The notes below the pieces were generated by a model that had not been told where the DNA came from, did not search any database, and saw only the letters and a program-made list of their open reading frames with translations. The position numbers were made by a program, and so were the translations under genes. Below, one piece after another: positions 60,601 through 64,000 of a stretch of DNA of 64,000 nt (position 1 is the first letter of the stretch; every line of letters starts with the position of its first letter). This DNA comes from Crotophaga sulcirostris (taxonomy: Eukaryota > Chordata > Aves > Cuculiformes > Crotophagidae), in NCBI GenBank assembly GCA_013397455.1, contig VYZB01000134.1, positions 1,532,964-1,596,963 of the forward strand. The letters are read 5' to 3'.

Positions 60601-62014
60601 TAGTTTATTACATCTATATTCAAAGTTTAACTTCTTTCCTCTCCATCTAAATTCTAGTTTCTGCAATTTAAACACATTTAAGAAAACAGGCAGGAGAAAA
60701 GCAAAAGGCAATGATCTTTAGAGAAAAATAGGAGCAAACGTTTTTACAAACCAGGAAAAAAAAATTCCAGTTGGAGACATAATTTAATGTTTCAAAAACA
60801 GAAGTTACCATTGATCTTTTACATACATTGTTTTGCAAGCCAGGTTTGAGTCCATCTTTTGGACACTTCTATGTTTGCATTTTTAACTTCTGTGTTACTG
60901 TAAAAAAATTGTTTTCTTAAAACATCAGAAAAAAACTGGTTTTTAGTAAGATTCCAACAACTGGAGAAGAAATATAATTTATAACTTGTCCTCTATCAGT
61001 CCTAGGACAAAATACCAGTTGTTTGCCGATGCAATGGAAAAAATCTGCTTAATTAGCAAACAAATTAATACTTTCCTACTTGTACCTAGAGAGACACATT
61101 ACAGCTAGGCAAGAAATTTTCCATCCTGAAATTGAATGCTTTTTCCTGAGATTTCTTATTTCACTCCTTTATTCCCCAGATTTTTGTCCACTGAATTGTG
61201 CTAAATGCCTCTCTCATGAACATAAGTAGCTGGTACTTAGTTAAGTGGAAAAAAGACTCTACTGATTGAAAACAAGTAGTCCAGCTGAAGATCTGTTATG
61301 CAATGTCTTTAACCTGGTCTGAATAGGATGTTTAGGCTAAAGATGTAAATCTGCTTTTTTCATTGAGTGTGTTCAAAAGTAGCTTGTTTCCTGATTCCTT
61401 GATTCTGTATTATTAAGAAAGATTAAGCAGATTTTGTAATCTTTTAGGGAATAATCTATTTTCAAATTGGAATTTGACAGACATCTGAGGAAGTAATGTC
61501 CCTGCCTCTATCATACCCTGGTGTTTTGGTCATGAAAGCCATTTGACATAGTTATCCCATCTCCCCCCTGGTAAATACTAGTAGTAAGGGAATAGAGTGT
61601 GGAGAAAGCTTCAGATTTCAACTGCAGCTTATGCTGTAGCAGCTTTAACACTTTCACCATCCTGATCATACTTCTCATCACCTCCAGTTCTTTGCCTTGC
61701 AATTAAATTTCTTTTTGACTACGTTCTTTAAGCAATAAGATTTACAAATCAATGAGGTCAATATTTGTTTGCCACTAAGCAAAAAACCCTAGGGAATATT
61801 CTGAATTCTGAAAGGTATTTTGTACAGTTTATGAAGCCAGAAAAGGCTTATGTACCTCATGTATGCAAAACATAAAACTACATGGACTACCAAACCTGAT
61901 AGGTTAAATACACCAAAATCCTTATCCACCTTTCTTTGATTTTCAGTTTGGAAATTGGCACAATAAAAATCAAGACTAATTTTTAAAATAATATATGTGC
62001 TGGCAGGAAATGCA

Positions 62015-62086
62015 TTTTTTTTTTTTTGCAAAACTGATCATTTCATAACTTTTTTTTTTTTTAGGGTTTATTTATTTATTTATTTA
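62015..62086 (+). repeat. Poly(T) tracts followed by (TTTA)n
   Basis: Two T runs (62015-62027 and about 62050-62062) precede about five TTTA units (62067-62086). On the minus strand this would be (TAAA)n followed by poly(A), which can mark the tail of an old retroposon. I cannot identify a body beyond it. Confidence 0.65.
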
Positions 62087-64000
62087 ACGGACAAAATGGC
62101 TGGAATAACTCGTATTATTCTTTTTAGTTCCTATCCTCAGACTCACGCATAGTCTTTGAATGAATATTTTAAATAATTTTGTAATATACTTTTGACGCAT
62201 TTGACAGTCTTGGAACTAATCTGCCTTAAACCTTATGCTAAATTTAAAGTTACACTTGCAAAATGATTTATAAAATGGTAATTATCAATCCTATTCAGCC
62301 TGACCTAGGTAGTGCATAAAGCAATTTCTTTGGAGTAGCCTAATCTGGAACTTGTTTAATTGGCAGCAATTAGAAGCATTTCACTGTGAATGGTTCTTTT
62401 AATAGCTTCTCTGTGACCTGAACTTCTCTTTCAGAGACCCTGAATGAGGCTACATCTATTTTCAATTTTCAAACAAAACCAACAGCTATAGATTTCAAGA
62501 AGCCCTAAAAGAGAGGTGTTTGTCTTCCACATTATATTAGCCTTTCCATATGCAGTCACTGCAGTACCACATCATGACGATTCCTCTCTTAACGACACGG
62601 TGATGCTAAGGTAACTGTTAGCTTCCCTTTATTTTGTGTTTCAGAACATTATTAAGGTTTTAGACACTTCTATGCTACTTGAACAGAAACAGAGATATGC
62701 TGCTACATATCGAGAATGTATTCTTTGTTTTCGCACAAAGGGATAGATCTAAGTGTTCAACTGGTGAACTTCTATAGCTTCACTGGCTGCCTTTGGCTAG
62801 ATAATGTATATCAGCTTTGAATCTAGGACTTTTTAAAGTGACTTACATAAGAGGCAATACAAGTGAAAGATACACATTTGTAAAAGAGATTTAAAAATCC
62901 ACTAAACTATTCTACTGTGTTGGTCTGGTATTTTTCTATTAATTCCAACACGCTGCTACGGCAGTTTATTTTTTTTCAACAGATGCAACCTCATTCACTG
63001 CCGTTGAGTAAATTCTGAGTTCAGCTGTGAAAAATCAACTCTGTTTACTCCTCATGTGAGAAGCATAGAGCTCAGAAATCCCTATACACCATATAAATGA
63101 GGCTTAGAAGTGAGTGGACTGCTTTGTTAAGTATATTTTACTTCGCAAACAGGAGAAGTGAATGATGATAAGGACTGGAAGTGATGTGGAGAAAAATCTG
63201 TATCTTTGCTTAATTCTGGCAAAATAATTCCCTGGAAACAATGTACAAATTTTAAAAGATAACATAACACTACAAGAACCACCTCATGAATGCACGTGAT
63301 ATAAATGGAGCAGAGAGCTGTGCTGGTATTTGTCTGACCAGGAGTTTTCCCATACAAGTACAGCAAGGTGTGACTGTGCTCTCCTGAGTGCTGGAGCAGG
63401 GTTTGCCTTCGGAGCCCTTGGCATTACCTGAGAGCTCAGCACAACATTGTGAAAATGAAACAGTTTGCCTGTGGTCCTGAGCTGGAGTGATTCCATATTT
63501 GTGCTACAAACTAAAATACAGTTTTAAACTTTACAAGGTAACAAAAAAGTCTGATTTAAAGTGAAGATAATTTTAAGACTTCATCAAAATACATGAATAC
63601 ATTCTGTTTAATTTTGCCAAAATAAAGTGTAAATTCACTTCTTTTCCTGTGTAAAGAATTGTTTCTCCTGTTTATAGTTCCCTTTTAAACCTTCCTTTTG
63701 GCTGCTAAGACTTTTCTTAATATACTGCAAGGAGAGTGATTTATATTGCTAATGCTGAAGAATACTGTCTTTTAAAATTGTCTTTTACATTCTTTAGTCT
63801 CAAATTATTTCATAAATATTTTTGCAGAAGAACACATACAAAAATCAGTTGTGCGTGGAGTTGAATCAGGCTGGATGCCAGGCGCTGACAAAAGCCTGTC
63901 TATCACTGTCCCTCCTCAGCTGGACACAAGAGAGAAAATATAATGAAAGGCTTGTGTGCTAAGATAAGGACAGGGAGATCACTCAGCAGTTACCATCATG

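Larger units (their letters stand above)
43692..64000 (-). other. SV2C upstream intron, at least 20.3 kb, open at the window edge
   Basis: I searched the minus strand for the SV2C segments that should precede exon 43558-43691 (the TM1-TM5 region, including the GGLADK and SWLCMFWMIGG type motifs) and found none. The stretch therefore reads as a single long intron reaching beyond the window. It contains an ERVL-like solo LTR (about 47860-48345), a 1.7-kb CR1 remnant (about 54440-56113), several microsatellites and an inverted repeat at 48790-48830. Alternatively a small or diverged exon was missed. Confidence 0.75.

Noticed and set aside
1..64000. CRISPR arrays, operons, tRNA or rRNA genes, and prokaryotic-type systems.
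   Set aside because: No regularly spaced repeats, no clover-leaf or rRNA-like sequence, and the genome type is clearly vertebrate nuclear DNA.

Overview
The window reads as vertebrate nuclear DNA and most likely avian (at least sauropsid). It is AT-rich and gene-poor, it has split coding exons with GT-AG borders, and its recognisable repeats are CR1 LINE fragments, an avian-type ERVL-like solo LTR and an internally deleted mariner element. There is no sign of prokaryotic organisation.

Only one gene can be supported: the 3' two thirds of SV2C (synaptic vesicle glycoprotein 2C) on the minus strand. Nine coding exons lie between 43691 and 21358. They join in frame with no stop, give about 422 codons, and end at a TAA whose complement is at 21358-21360. 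They encode part of the cytoplasmic and transmembrane core, the large luminal domain between TM7 and TM8, and TM8-TM12. The start codon and N-terminal transmembrane half are not visible. They should lie beyond 64000, so the intron entering the first visible exon is at least 20.3 kb long.

Layout, low to high coordinates. 1-7440: no recognisable gene, some chance-type ORFs. 7443-8042: internally deleted mariner element with both terminal repeats, TA flanks and a broken transposase remnant. 8045-21357: SV2C 3' UTR of unknown length, then apparent intergenic DNA. 21358-43691: SV2C exons and introns, with a CR1 fragment (37240-37806) in one intron. 43692-64000: large upstream SV2C intron with an ERVL-like solo LTR (about 47860-48345) and a 1.7-kb 5'-truncated CR1 (about 54440-56113), both in the opposite orientation to SV2C.

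I found no RNA gene, CRISPR array or operon, and no evidence of an undescribed multi-gene system. The items most worth a second look are the composition of the SV2C luminal domain, the weak splice donors around it, the mariner deletion derivative and several perfect inverted repeats in the introns.
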